NCBI RefSeq assembly: GCF_026230105.1
Contig: NW_026614293.1
Coordinates: forward strand, 54,562-118,561
DNA: 64,000 nucleotides
Source of the DNA: Diorhabda sublineata
Lineage: Eukaryota; Arthropoda; Insecta; Coleoptera; Chrysomelidae
Direction: 5' to 3'
Position numbers and translations under genes: made by a program. Shown here piece by piece: positions 22,709 through 35,860 of the stretch (position 1 is its first letter; the number at the start of each line of letters is the position of its first letter). The notes below the pieces were generated by a model. That model worked only from the letters and a program-made list of their open reading frames with translations. It was not told the DNA's origin and did no database searches.

Positions 22709-24474
22709 ATGGGGGTGACACATTCAATGGCAGAGAATCGAAGACTTGACTTTTTTTTACGAAACGTGGCATAGTCGGAATCACATAACGTTTTTCTAAA
22801 TGACCTACCGAATTCCATCTTCCCTTCACCGTTTCGACAAATAACAATTCTCTTCCACTTTTTGATTAGTTTTTTTAGGAAAAAATGTCATTAGTGAGCC
22901 TTTTTGGATTTTCCCCTCTCCGTCAGGTCATAGTGAAACACACTTTCCGAATATTATATTATTATGGGGGTGACACATTCAATGGCAGAGCATCGAACAC
23001 TTGACTTTTTTTTACGAAACTTGGCATTGTCAGAATCACATAACGTGTTTCTAAATGACCTACCGAATTCCATATTTCCTTCACCGTTTCGACAACTAAC
23101 AATTCTCTTCCACTTTTTGATTAGTTTTTTTAGGAAAAAATGTCATTAGTGAGCCTTTTTGGATTTTCCCCTCTCCGTCAGGTCATAGTGAAACACGCTT
23201 TCCGAAGATATTATTATGAGGGTGACACATTCAATGGCAGAGCATCGAAGACTTGACTTTTTTTTACGAAACTTGGCATTGTCAGAATCACATAACGTGT
23301 TTCTAAATGACCTACCGAATTCCATATTTCCTTCACCGTTTCGACAACTAACAATTCTCTTCCACTTTTTGATTAGTTTTTTTAGGGAAAAATGTCATTA
23401 GTGAGCCTTTTTGGATTTTCCCCTCTTCGTCAGGTCATAGTGAAACACGCTTTCCGAAGATATTATTATGAGGGTGACACATTCAATGGCAGAGCATCGA
23501 AGACTTGACTTTTTTTTACGAAACTTGGCATTGTCAGAATCACATAACGTGTTTCTAAATGACCTACCGAATTCCATATTTCCTTCACCGTTTCGACAAC
23601 TAACAATTCTCTTCCACTTTTTGATTAGTTTTTTTAGGAAAAAATGTCATTAGTGAGCCTTTTTGGATTTTCCCCTCTCCGTCAGGTCATAGTGAAACAC
23701 GCTTTCCGAAGATATTATTATGAGGGTGACACATTCAATGGCAGAGCATCGAAGACTTGACTTTTTTTACGAAACTTGGCATTGTCAGAATCACATAACG
23801 TTTTTCTAAATGACCTACCGAATTCCATATTTCCTTCACCGTTTCGACAACTAACAATTCTCTTCCACTTTTTGATTAGTTTTTTTAGGAAAAAATGTCA
23901 TTAGTGAGCCTTTTTGGATTTTCCCCTCTCCGTCAGGTCATAGTGAAACACGCTTTCCGAAGATATTATTATGAGGGTGACACATTCAATGGCAGAGCAT
24001 CGAAGACTTGACTTTTTTTTACGAAACTTGGCATTGTCAGAATCACATAACGTGTTTCTAAATGACCTACCGAATTCCATATTTCCTTCACCGTTTCGAC
24101 AACTAACAATTCTCTTCCACTTTTTGATTAGTTTTTTTAGGAAAAAATGTCATTAGTGAGCCTTTTTGGATTTTCCCCTCTCCGTCAGGTCATAGTGAAA
24201 CACGCTTTCCGAAGATATTATTATGAGGGTGACACATTCAATGGCAGAGCATCGAAGACTTGACTTTTTTTTACGAAACTTGGCATTGTCAGAATCACAT
24301 AACGTGTTTCTAAATGACCTACCGAATTCCATCTTCCCTTCACCGTTTCGACAAATAACAATTCTCTTCCACTTTTTGATTAGTTTTTTTAGGAAAAAAT
24401 GTCATTAGTGAGCCTTTTTGGATTTTCCCCTCTTCGTCAGGTCATAGTGAAACACGCTTTCCGAAGATATTATT
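22709..24474 (+). repeat. TAG-to-QI cassette, 7 monomers, 1766 bp
   Basis: Starts: 22709, 22964, 23216, 23468, 23720, 23971 and 24223. Same order as 15632-17400. It shares the 'tttagggaaaaatg' mark with 20181, so its nearest relative is 19674-21946 rather than the first cassette. It is 3 bp shorter because the next monomer (24475) begins with the short linker, preceded by 'cttcgtcagg', instead of another TAG unit. Confidence 0.87.
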
Positions 24475-24726
24475 ATGAGGGTGACATATTCAATGGCAGA
24501 GCATCGAAGACTTGACTTTTTTTTACGAAACTTGGCATTGTCAGAATCACATAACGTGTTTCTAAATGACCTACCGAATTCCATATTTCCTTCACCGTTT
24601 CGACAACTAACAATTCTCTTCCACTTTTTGATTAGTTTTTTTAGGAAAAAATGTCATTAGTGAGCCTTTTTGGATTTTCCCCTCTCCGTCAGGTCATAGT
24701 GAAACACGCTTTCCGAAGATATTATT

Positions 24727-25737
24727 ATGAGGGTGACACATTCAATGGCAGAGCATCGAAGACTTGACTTTTTTTTACGAAACTTGGCATTGTCAGAATC
24801 ACATAACGTGTTTCCAAATGACCTACCGAATTCCATATTTCCTTCACCGTTTCGACAACTAACAATTCTCTTCCACTTTTTGATTAGTTTTTTCAGGAAA
24901 AAATGTCATTAGTGAGCCTTTTTGGATTTTCCCCTCTCCGTCAGGTCATAGTGAAACACACTTTCCGAATATTATATTATTATGGGGGTGACACATTCAA
25001 TGGCAGAGCATCGAACACTTGACTTTTTTTTACGAAACTTGGCATTGTCAGAATCACATAACGTGTTTCTAAATGACCTACCGAATTCCATATTTCCTTC
25101 ACCGTTTCGACAACTAACAATTCTCTTCCACTTTTTGATTAGTTTTTTTAGGAAAAAATGTCATTAGTGAGCCTTTTTGGATTTTCCCCTCTCCGTCAGG
25201 TCATAGTGAAACACGCTTTCCGAAGATATTATTATGAGGGTGACACATTCAATGGCAGAGTATCGAAGACTTGACTTTTTTTTACGAAACTTGGCATTGT
25301 CAGAATCACATGAGGCGTTTCCAAATGACCTACCGAATTCCATATTTCCTTCACCGTTTCGACAACTAACAATTCTCTTCCACTTTTTGATTAGTTTTTT
25401 TAGGAAAAAATGTCATTAGTGAGCCTTTTTGGATTTTCCCCTCTCCGTCAGGTCATAGTGAAACACGCTTTCCGAAGATATTATTATGAGGGTGACACAT
25501 TAAATGGCAGAGCATCGAAGACTTGACTTTTTTTTACGAAACTTGGCATTGTCAGAATCACATAACGTGTTTCTAAATGACCTACCGAATTCCATATTTC
25601 CTTCACCGTTTCGACAACTAACAATTCTCTTCCACTTTTTGATTAGTTTTTTTAGGAAAAAATGTCATTAGTGAGCCTTTTTGGATTTTCCCCTCTCCGT
25701 CAGGTCATAGTGAAACACGCTTTCCGAAGATATTATT
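24727..25737 (+). repeat. 4-monomer tandem duplication, copy 1 (1011 bp)
   Basis: Monomers 24727 ('tgtttccaaatg', tttttcagg end), 24982 (HRTL), 25234 ('gagtatcg' with catgaggc) and 25486 ('cattaaatgg'). The next four monomers repeat this order with identical spacings 255, 252, 252 and 252. The monomer just before, at 24475, has a private 'gtgacatattc' that reappears only at 53310. Confidence 0.88.
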
Positions 25738-26748
25738 ATGAGGGTGACACATTCAATGGCAGAGCATCGAAGACTTGACTTTTTTTTACGAAACTTGGCA
25801 TTGTCAGAATCACATAACGTGTTTCCAAATGACCTACCGAATTCCATATTTCCTTCACCGTTTCGACAACTAACAATTCTCTTCCACTTTTTGATTAGTT
25901 TTTTCAGGAAAAAATGTCATTAGTGAGCCTTTTTGGATTTTCCCCTCTCCGTCAGGTCATAGTGAAACACACTTTCCGAATATTATATTATTATGGGGGT
26001 GACACATTCAATGGCAGAGCATCGAACACTTGACTTTTTTTTACGAAACTTGGCATTGTCAGAATCACATAACGTGTTTCTAAATGACCTACCGAATTCC
26101 ATATTTCCTTCACCGTTTCGACAACTAACAATTCTCTTCCACTTTTTGATTAGTTTTTTTAGGAAAAAATGTCATTAGTGAGCCTTTTTGGATTTTCCCC
26201 TCTCCGTCAGGTCATAGTGAAACACGCTTTCCGAAGATATTATTATGAGGGTGACACATTCAATGGCAGAGTATCGAAGACTTGACTTTTTTTTACGAAA
26301 CTTGGCATTGTCAGAATCACATGAGGCGTTTCCAAATGACCTACCGAATTCCATATTTCCTTCACCGTTTCGACAACTAACAATTCTCTTCCACTTTTTG
26401 ATTAGTTTTTTTAGGAAAAAATGTCATTAGTGAGCCTTTTTGGATTTTCCCCTCTCCGTCAGGTCATAGTGAAACACGCTTTCCGAAGATATTATTATGA
26501 GGGTGACACATTAAATGGCAGAGCATCGAAGACTTGACTTTTTTTTACGAAACTTGGCATTGTCAGAATCACATAACGTGTTTCTAAATGACCTACCGAA
26601 TTCCATATTTCCTTCACCGTTTCGACAACTAACAATTCTCTTCCACTTTTTGATTAGTTTTTTTGGGAAAAAATGTCATTAGTGAGCCTTTTTGGATTTT
26701 CCCCTCTCCGTCAGGTCATAGTGAAACACGCTTTCCGAAGATATTATT
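25738..26748 (+). repeat. 4-monomer tandem duplication, copy 2 (1011 bp)
   Basis: Monomers 25738, 25993, 26245 and 26497 repeat 24727-25737. The clearest difference is the last monomer's end: ttttttgggaaaa here, tttttttaggaaaa in copy 1. The ggg form is also found at 14366, 54321 and 58376, so it is ancestral to this position. Only one copy of the 4-mer exists in the related region at 53562-54572, so this is a local gain here or a loss there. Confidence 0.87.
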
Positions 26749-28524
26749 ATGAGGGTGACACATTCAATGGCAGAGCATCGAAGATTTGACTTTTTTTTAC
26801 GAAACTTGGCATTGTCAGAATCACATAACGGGTTTCTAAATGACCTACCGAATTCCATATTTCCTTCACCGTTTCGACAACTAACAATTCTCTTCCACTT
26901 TTTGATTAGTTTTTTTAGGAAAAAATGTCATTAGTGAGCCTTTTTGGATTTTCCCCTCTCCGTCAGGTCATAGTGAAACACGCTTTCCGAAGATATTATT
27001 ATGAGGGTGACACATTCAATGGCAGAGCATCGAAGACTTAACTTTTTTTTACGAAACTTGGCATTGTCAGAATCACATAACGTTTTTCTAAATGACCTAC
27101 CGAATTCCATATTTCCTTCACCGTTTCGACAACTAACAATTCTCTTCCACTTTTTGATTAGTTTTTTTAGGAAAAAATGTCATTAGTGAGCCTTTTTGGA
27201 TTTTCCCCTCTCCGTCAGGTCATAGTGAAACACGCTTTCCGAAGATATTATTATGAGGGTGACACATTCAATGGCAGAGCATCGAAGACTTGACTTTTTT
27301 TTACGAAACTTGGCATTGTCAGAATCACATAACGTGTTTCTAAATGACCTACCGAATTCCATATTTCCTTCACCGTTTCGACAACTAACAATTCTCTTCC
27401 ACTTTTTGATTAGTTTTTTTAGGAAAAAATGTCATTAGTGAGCCTTTTTGGATTTTCCCCTCTCCGTCAGGTCATAGTGTAACACGCTTTCCGAAGATAT
27501 TATTATGAGGGTGACACATTCAATGGCAGAGCATCGAAGACTTGACTTTTTTTTACGAAACTTGGCATTGTCAGAATCACATAACGTGTTTCTAAATGAC
27601 CTACCGAATTCCATATTTCCTTCACCGTTTCGACAACTAACAATTCTCTTCCACTTTTTGATTAGTTTTTTTAGGAAAAAATGTCATTAGTGAGCCTTTT
27701 TGGATTTTTCCGTCTTCGTCAAGTCATAGTGAAACACACTTTCCGAATATTATATTATTATGGGGGTGACACATTCAATGGCAGAGAATCGAAGACTTGA
27801 CTTTTTTGTACGAAACGTGGCATAGTCGGAATCACATAACGTTTTTCTAAATGACCTACCGAATTCCATCTTCCCTTCACCGTTTCGACAAATAACAATT
27901 CTCTTCCACTTTTTGATTAGTTTTTTTAGGAAAAAATGTCATTAGTGAGCCTTTTTGGATTTTCCCCTCTCCGTCAGGTCATAGTGAAACACACTTTCCG
28001 AATATTATATTATTATGGGGGTGACACATTCAATGGCAGAGAATCGAAGACTTGACTTTTTTTTACGAAACGTGGCATAGTCGGAATCACATAACGTTTT
28101 TCTAAATGACCTACCGAATTCCATATTTCCTTCACCGTTTCGACAACTAACAATTCTCTTCCACTTTTTGATTAGTTTTTCTAGGAAAAAATGTCATTAG
28201 TGAGCCTTTTTGGATTTTTCCGTCTTCGTCAAGTCATAGTGAAACACACTTTCCGAATATTATATTATTATGGGGGTGACACATTCAATGGCAGAGAATC
28301 GAAGACTTGACTTTTTTTTACGAAACGTGGCATAGTCGGAATCACATAACGTTTTTCTAAATGACCTACCGAATTCCATCTTCCCTTCACCGTTTCGACA
28401 AATAACAATTCTCTTCCACTTTTTGATTAGTTTTTTTAGGAAAAAATGTCATTAGTGAGCCTTTTTGGATTTTCCCCTCTCCGTCAGGTCATAGTGAAAC
28501 ACACTTTCCGAAGATTATATTATT
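25993..28524 (+). repeat. 10-monomer HOR, 2532 bp, copy I
   Basis: Order: HRTL (25993), gagtatcg (26245), cattaaatgg (26497), 'aacgggtttc' (26749), 'cttaac' (27001), canonical (27253), canonical after 'gtgtaacacg' (27505), then three TAG monomers (27760, 28015 with ttttctagg, 28270). The same ten classes recur at 53817-56347 and 57872-60404, and a 6-monomer version at 56348-57871. The monomer at 27760 has a private 'cttttttgtacg'. The unit following starts with a rare linker ccgaagattat, seen again only at 60388. Confidence 0.88.
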
Positions 28525-29531
28525 ATGGGGGTGACACATTCAATGGCAGAGCATCGAACACTTGACTTTTTTTTACGAAACTTGGCATTGTCAGAATCAC
28601 ATAACGTGTTTCTAAATGACCTACCGAATTCCATATTTCCTTCACCGTTTCGACAACTAACAATTCTCTTCCACTTTTTGATTAGTTTTTTTAGGAAAAA
28701 ATGTCATTAGTGAGCCTTTTTGGATTTTCCCCTCTCCGTCAGGTCATAGTGAAACACGCTTTCCGAAGATATTATTATGAGGGTGACACATTCAATGGCA
28801 GAGCATCGAAGACTTGACTTTTTTTTACGAAACTTGGCATTGTCAGAATCACATAACGTGTTTCTAAATGACCTACCGAATTCCATATTTCCTTCACCGT
28901 TTCGACAACTAACAATTCTCTTCCACTTTTTGATTAGTTTTTTTAGGAAAAAATGTCATTAGTGAGCCTTTTTGGATTTTCCCCTCTTCGTCAGGTCGTA
29001 GTGAAACACGCTTTCCGAAGATATTATTATGAGGGTGACACATTCAATGGCAGAGCATCGAAGACTTGACTTTTTTTTACGAAACTTGGCATTGTCAGAA
29101 TCACATAACGTGTTTCTAAATGACCTACCGAATTCCATATTTCCTTCACCGTTTCGACAACTAACAATTCTCTTCCACTTTTTGATTAGTTTTTTTAGGA
29201 AAAAATGTCATTAGTGAGCCTTTTTGGATTTTCCCCTCTCCGTCAGGTCATAGTGAAACACGCTTTCCGAAGATATTATTATGAGGGTGACACATTCAAT
29301 GGCAGAGCATCGAAGACTTGACTTTTTTTACGAAACTTGGCATTGTCAGAATCACATAACGTTTTTCTAAATGACCTACCGAATTCCATATTTCCTTCAC
29401 CGTTTCGACAACTAACAATTCTCTTCCACTTTTTGATTAGTTTTTTTAGGAAAAAATGTCATTAGTGAGCCTTTTTGGATTTTCCCCTCTCCGTCAGGTC
29501 ATAGTGAAACACGCTTTCCGAAGATATTATT
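28525..29531 (+). repeat. Four-monomer joining segment (HRTL, canonical x2, T7)
   Basis: Monomers 28525, 28777, 29029 and 29281. It begins with the rare ccgaagattatatt linker, which has the G of the short linker without the 3 bp deletion. A private 'caggtcgtag' lies in the linker before 29029. The equivalent segment at 60405-61159 has one canonical monomer fewer. Confidence 0.85.
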
Positions 29532-30797
29532 ATGAGGGTGACACATTCAATGGCAGAGCATCAAAGACTTGACTTTTTTTTACGAAACTTGGCATTGTCA
29601 GAATCACATAACGTGTTTCTAAATGACCTACCGAATTCCATATTTCCTTCACCGTTTCGACAACTAACAATTCTCTTCCACTTTTTGATTAGTTTTTTTA
29701 GGAAAAAATGTCACTAGTGAGCCTTTTTGGATTTTCCCCTCTCCGTCAGGTCATAGTGAAACACACTTTCCGAATATTATATTATTATGGGGGTGACACA
29801 TTCAATGGCAGAGCATCGAACACTTGACTTTTTTTTACGAAACTTGGCATTGTCAGAATCACATAACGTTTTCTAAATGACCTACCGAATTCCATATTTC
29901 CTTCACCGTTTCGACAACTAACAATTCTCTTCCACTTTTTGATTAGTTTTTTTAGGAAAAAATGTCATTAGTGAGCCTTTTTGGATTATCCCCTCTCCGT
30001 CAGGTCATAGTGAAACACGCTTTCCGAAGATATTATTATGAGGGTGACACATTCAATGGCAGAGCATCGAAGACTTGACTTTTTTTTACGAAACTTGGCA
30101 TTGTCAGAATCACATAACGTGTTTCTAAATGACCTACCGAATTCCATATTTCCTTCACCGTTTCGACAACTAACAATTCTCTTCCACTTTTTGATTAGTT
30201 TTTTTAGGAAAAAATGTCATTAGTGAGCCTTTTTGGATTTTCCCCTCTCCGTCAGGTCATAGTGTAACACGCTTTCCGAAGATATTATTATGAGGGTGAC
30301 ACATTCAATGGCAGAGCATCGAAGACTTGACTTTTTTTTACGAAACTTGGCATAGTCGGAATCACATAACGTTTTTCTAAATGACCTACCGAATTCCATC
30401 TTCCCTTCACCGTTTCGACAAATAACAATTCTCTTCCACTTTTTGTTTAGTTTTGTTGAGAAAAAACAATGCCATTATTGAGCCTTTTTGGATTTTCCCT
30501 CTCCGTCAAGTCATAGTGAAACACATTTTCCGAATATTATATTATTATGGGGGTGACACTTTCATTGGCAGAGCATCGAAGACTTGACTTTTTTTACGAA
30601 ACTTGGCATTGTCGGAATCACATGAGGCGTTTCCAAATGACCTACCGAATTCCATATTTCCTTCACCGTTTCGACAACTAACAATTCTCTTCCACTTTTT
30701 GATTAGTTTTTTTAGGAAAAAATGTCATTAGTGAGCCTTTTTGGATTTTCCCCTCTCCGTCAGGTCATAGTGAAACACGCTTTCCGAAGATATTATT
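29532..30797 (+). repeat. HQR-to-LSL cassette, 5 monomers, 1266 bp
   Basis: HQR (29532), frameshifted HRTL (29787), canonical after 'ggattatcc' (30038), hybrid 'catagtcgg' with old long 3' end (30290) and LSL with T7 (30547). The hybrid ends with a private 'gccattattgag' and is followed by the private acacattttccg linker. The T7 tract in this LSL copy is shared only with 32069. Confidence 0.86.
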
Positions 30798-32319
30798 ATG
30801 AGGGTGACACATTCAATGGCAGAGCATCAAAGACTTGACTTTTTTTTACGAAACTTGGCATTGTCAGAATCACATAACGTGTTTCTAAATGACCTACCGA
30901 ATTCCATATTTCCTTCACCGTTTCGACAACTAACAATTCTCTTCCACTTTTTGATTAGTTTTTTTAGGAAAAAATGTCACTAGTGAGCCTTTTTGGATTT
31001 TCCCCTCTCCGTCAGGTCATAGTGAAACACACTTTCCGAATATTATATTGTTATGGGGGTGACACATTCAATGGCAGAGCATCGAACACTTGACTTTTTT
31101 TTACGAAACTTGGCATTGTCAGAATCACATAACGTTTTCTAAATGACCTACCGAATTCCATCTTCCCTTCACCGTTTCGACAAATAACAATTCTCTTCCA
31201 CTTTTTGTTTAGTTTTGTTGAGAAAAAACAATGCCATTAGTGAGCCTTTTCGGATTTTCCCTCTCCGTCAAGTCATAGTGAAACACACTTTCCGAATATT
31301 ATATTATTATGGGGGTGACACATTCAATGGCAGAGCATCGAACACTTGACTTTTTTTTACGAAACTTGGCATTGTCAGAATCACATAACGTTTTCTAAAT
31401 GACCTACCGAATTCCATATTTCCTTCACCGTTTCGACAACTAACAATTCTCTTCCACTTTTTGATTAGTTTTTTTAGGAAAAAATGTCATTAGTGAGCCT
31501 TTTTGGATTATCCCCTCTCCGTCAGGTCATAGTGAAACACGCTTTCCGAAGATATTATTATGAGGGTGACACATTCAATGGCAGAGCATCGAAGACTTGA
31601 CTTTTTTTTACGAAACTTGGCATTGTCAGAATCACATAACGTGTTTCTAAATGACCTACCGAATTCCATATTTCCTTCACCGTTTCGACAACTAACAATT
31701 CTCTTCCACTTTTTGATTAGTTTTTTTAGGAAAAAATGTCATTAGTGAGCCTTTTTGGATTTTCCCCTCTCCGTCAGGTCATAGTGTAACACGCTTTCCG
31801 AAGATATTATTATGAGGGTGACACATTCAATGGCAGAGCATCGAAGACTTGACTTTTTTTTACGAAACTTGGCATAGTCGGAATCACATAACGTTTTTCT
31901 AAATGACCTACCGAATTCCATCTTCCCTTCACCGTTTCGACAAATAACAATTCTCTTCCACTTTTTGTTTAGTTTTGTTGAGAAAAAACAATGCCATTAT
32001 TGAGCCTTTTTGGATTTTCCCTCTCCGTCAAGTCATAGTGAAACACATTTTCCGAATATTATATTATTATGGGGGTGACACTTTCATTGGCAGAGCATCG
32101 AAGACTTGACTTTTTTTACGAAACTTGGCATTGTCGGAATCACATGAGGCGTTTCCAAATGACCTACCGAATTCCATATTTCCTTCACCGTTTCGACAAC
32201 TAACAATTCTCTTCCACTTTTTGATTAGTTTTTTTAGGAAAAAATGTCATTAGTGAGCCTTTTTGGATTTTCCCCTCTCCGTCAGGTCATAGTGAAACAC
32301 GCTTTCCGAAGATATTATT
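30798..32319 (+). repeat. HQR-to-LSL cassette, 6 monomers, 1522 bp
   Basis: Starts 30798, 31053, 31309, 31560, 31812 and 32069. This is the 5-monomer cassette with one additional monomer, the HRTL/old-class hybrid at 31053, placed after HQR. The rest matches 29532-30797, including the T7 LSL copy, so the two cassettes are recent relatives. Confidence 0.86.
31053..31308 (+). repeat. Hybrid monomer: HRTL 5' part joined to old 258-class 3' part
   Basis: The 5' half is the HRTL class with the one-base-deleted acgttttct. The 3' half switches to cttccc, caaataac, tttgtttag and the long gagaaaaaacaatgcc end of the old class, then a tail with private 'ttttcggatt'. The linker before it also has a private attgttatg. 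The same hybrid occurs at 32575, 37128, 40921 and 43704, always next to an HQR monomer, so the recombination happened once and was then copied with its neighbours. The switch lies between about positions 88 and 111. Confidence 0.85.
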
Positions 32320-32830
32320 ATGAGGGTGACACATTCAATGGCAGAGCATCAAAGACTTGACTTTTTTTTACGAAACTTGGCATTGTCAGAATCACATAAC
32401 GTGTTTCTAAATGACCTACCGAATTCCATATTTCCTTCACCGTTTCGACAACTAACAATTCTCTTCCACTTTTTGATTAGTTTTTTTAGGAAAAAATGTC
32501 ACTAGTGAGCCTTTTTGGATTTTCCCCTCTCCGTCAGGTCATAGTGAAACACACTTTCCGAATATTATATTGTTATGGGGGTGACACATTCAATGGCAGA
32601 GCATCGAACACTTGACTTTTTTTTACGAAACTTGGCATTGTCAGAATCACATAACGTTTTCTAAATGACCTACCGAATTCCATCTTCCCTTCACCGTTTC
32701 GACAAATAACAATTCTCTTCCACTTTTTGTTTAGTTTTGTTGAGAAAAAACAATGCCATTAGTGAGCCTTTTCGGATTTTCCCTCTCCGTCAAGTCATAG
32801 TGAAACACACTTTCCGAATATTATATTATT
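32320..32830 (+). repeat. Two-monomer remnant cassette (HQR + hybrid)
   Basis: HQR (32320) and the HRTL/old-class hybrid (32575) lead directly into the LSL monomer at 32831. The same pair precedes LSL at 36873-37383, 40666-41176 and 43449-43959, so functionally it is the tail end of the larger unit that follows. Confidence 0.85.
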
Positions 32831-33082
32831 ATGGGGGTGACACTTTCATTGGCAGAGCATCGAAGACTTGACTTTTTTTTACGAAACTTGGCATTGTCGG
32901 AATCACATGAGGCGTTTCCAAATGACCTACCGAATTCCATATTTCCTTCACCGTTTCGACAACTAACAATTCTCTTCCACTTTTTGATTAGTTTTTTTAG
33001 GAAAAAATGTCATTAGTGAGACTTTTTGGATTTTCCCGTCTTCGTCAAGTCATAGTGAAACACGCTTTCCGAAGATATTATT
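32831..33082 (+). repeat. Monomer class with 'ctttcattgg' (LSL type)
   Basis: Marked by acactttcattgg for acacattcaatgg near the start, tcggaatcacatgagg in the middle and ttccaaatg. The internal ATG at codon 7 is lost. The class appears at 6990, 10048 and 12596 in the left HORs, then inside hybrid cassettes at 30547, 32069, 36621, 62431 and 63698, where it is preceded by a private linker acacattttccg. At 32831, 37384, 41177 and 43960 it opens the 2272 bp core and is followed by 'gagac' plus a chimeric linker: the long-class 'cttcgtcaagtc' joined to the short ccgaagatatt form. Confidence 0.85.
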
Positions 33083-35605
33083 ATGAGGGTGACACATTCA
33101 ATGGCAGAGCATCGAAGACTTGACTTTTTTTACGAAACTTGGCATTGTCAGAATCACATAACGTTTTTCTAAATGACCTACCGAATTCCATATTTCCTTC
33201 ACCGTTTCGACAACTAACAATTCTCTTCCACTTTTTGATTAGTTTTTTTAGGAAAAAATGTCATTAGTGAGCCTTTTTGGATTTTCCCCTCTCCGTCAGG
33301 TCATAGTGAAACACGCTTTCCGAAGATATTATTATGAGGGTGACACATTCAATGGCAGAGCATCGAAGACTTGACTTTTTTTTACGAAACTTGGCATTAT
33401 CAGAATCACATAACGTGTTTCTAAATGACCTACCGAATTCCATATTTCCTTCACCGTTTCGACAACTAACAATTCTCTTCCACTTTTTGATTAGTTTTTT
33501 TAGGAAAAAATGTCATTAGTGAGCCTTTTTGGATTTTCCCCTCTCCGTCAGGTCATAGTGAAACACGCTTTCCGAAGATATTATTATGAGGGTGACACAT
33601 TCAATGGCAGAGCATCGAAGACTTGACTTTTTTTTACGAAACTTGGCATTGTCAGAATCACATAACGTGTTTCTAAATGACCTACCGAATTCCATATTTC
33701 CTTCACCGTTTCGACAACTAACAATTCTCTTCCACTTTTTGATTAGTTTTTTTAGGAAAAAATGTCATTAGTGAGCCTTTTTGGATTTTCCCCTCTCCGT
33801 CAGGTCATAGTGAAACACGCTTTCCGAAGATATTATTATGAGGGTGACACATTCAATGGCAGAGCATCGAAGACTTGACTTTTTTTTACGAAACTTGGCA
33901 TTGTCAGAATCACATAACGTGTTTCTAAATGACCTACCGAATTCCATATTTCCTTCACCGTTTCGACAACTAACAATTCTCTTCCACTTTTTGATTAGTT
34001 TTTTTAGGAAAAAATGTCATTAGTGAGCCTTTTTGGATTATCCCCTCTCCGTCAGGTCATAGTGAAACACGCTTTCCGAAGATATTATTATGAGGGTGAC
34101 ACATTCAATGGCAGAGCATCGAAGACTTGACTTTTTTTACGAAACTTGGCATTGTCAGAATCACATAACGTTTTTCTAAATGACCTACCGAATTCCATAT
34201 TTCCTTCACTGTTTCGACAACTAACAATTCTCTTCCACTTTTTGATTAGTTTTTTTAGGAAAAAATGTCATTAGTGAGCCTTTTTGGATTTTCCCCTCTC
34301 CGTCAGGTCATAGTGAAACACGCTTTCCGAAGATATTATTATGAGGGTGACACATTCAATGGCAGAGCATCGAAGACTTGACTTTTTTTTACGAAACTTG
34401 GCATTGTCAGAATCACATAACGTGTTTCTAAATGACCTACCGAATTCCATATTTCCTTCACCGTTTCGACAACTAACAATTCTCTTCCACTTTTTGATTA
34501 GTTTTTTTAGGAAAAAATGTCATTAGTGAGCCTTTTTGGATTTTCCCCTCTCCGTCAGGTCATAGTGAAACACGCTTTCCGAAGATATTATTATGAGGGT
34601 GACACATTCAATGGCAGAGCATCGAAGACTTGACTTTTTTTTACGAAACTTGGCATTGTCAGAATCACATAACGTGTTTCTAAATGACCTACCGAATTCT
34701 ATCTTCCCTTCACCGTTTCGACAAATAACAATTCTCTTCCACTTTTTGATTAGTTTTTTTAGGAAAAAATGTCATTAGTGAGCCTTTTTGGATTTTTCCG
34801 TCTTCGTCAAGTCATAGTGAAACACACTTTCCGAATATTATATTATTATGGGGGTGACACATTCAATGGCAGAGAATCGAAGACTTGACTTTTTTTTACG
34901 AAACGTGGCATAGTCGGAATCACATAACGTTTTTCTAAATGACCTACCGAATTCCATCTTCCCTTCACCGTTTCGACAAATAACAATTCTCTTCCACTTT
35001 TTGATTAGTTTTTTTAGGAAAAAATGTCATTAGTGAGCCTTTTTGGATTTTCCCCTCTCCGTCAGGTCATAGTGAAACACACTTTCCGAATATTATATTA
35101 TTATGGGGGTGACACATTCAATGGCAGAGCATCGAACACTTGACTTTTTTTTACGAAACTTGGCATTGTCAGAATCACATAACGTGTTTCTAAATGACCT
35201 ACCGAATTCCATATTTCCTTCACCGTTTCGACAACTAACAATTCTCTTCCACTTTTTGATTAGTTTTTTTAGGAAAAAATGTCATTAGTGAGCCTTTTTG
35301 GATTTTCCCCTCTCCGTCAGGTCATAGTGAAACACGCTTTCCGAAGATATTATTATGAGGGTGACACATTCAATGGCAGAGCATCGAAGACTTGACTTTT
35401 TTTACGAAACTTGGCATTGTCAGAATCACATAACGTTTTTCTAAATGACCTACCGAATTCCATATTTCCTTCACCGTTTCGACAACTAACAATTCTCTTC
35501 CACTTTTTGATTAGTTTTTTTAGGAAAAAATGTCATTAGTGAGCCTTTTTGGATTTTCCCCTCTCCGTCAGGTCATAGTGAAACACGCTTTCCGAAGATA
35601 TTATT

Positions 35606-35860
35606 ATGAGGGTGACACATTCAATGGCAGAGCATCAAAGACTTGACTTTTTTTTACGAAACTTGGCATTGTCAGAATCACATAACGTGTTTCTAAATGA
35701 CCTACCGAATTCCATATTTCCTTCACCGTTTCGACAACTAACAATTCTCTTCCACTTTTTGATTAGTTTTTTTAGGAAAAAATGTCACTAGTGAGCCTTT
35801 TTGGATTTTCCCCTCTCCGTCAGGTCATAGTGAAACACACTTTCCGAATATTATATTATT
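35606..35860 (+). repeat. Monomer class with 'catcaaag' and 'cactagtgag' (HQR type)
   Basis: Two linked changes define this class: G to A at position 32 (catcaaag) and T to C in the tail (tgtcactagtgag for tgtcattagtgag), which creates ACTAGT. Copies: 29532, 30798, 32320, 35606, 36873, 40666, 43449, 61160 and 62683. Separation of the two marks in 8004, 39908 and 61415 (tail mark only) points to recombinant monomers. The class opens the 5-6 monomer cassettes of the 29.5-32.8 kb and 61.2-64 kb regions. Confidence 0.85.
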
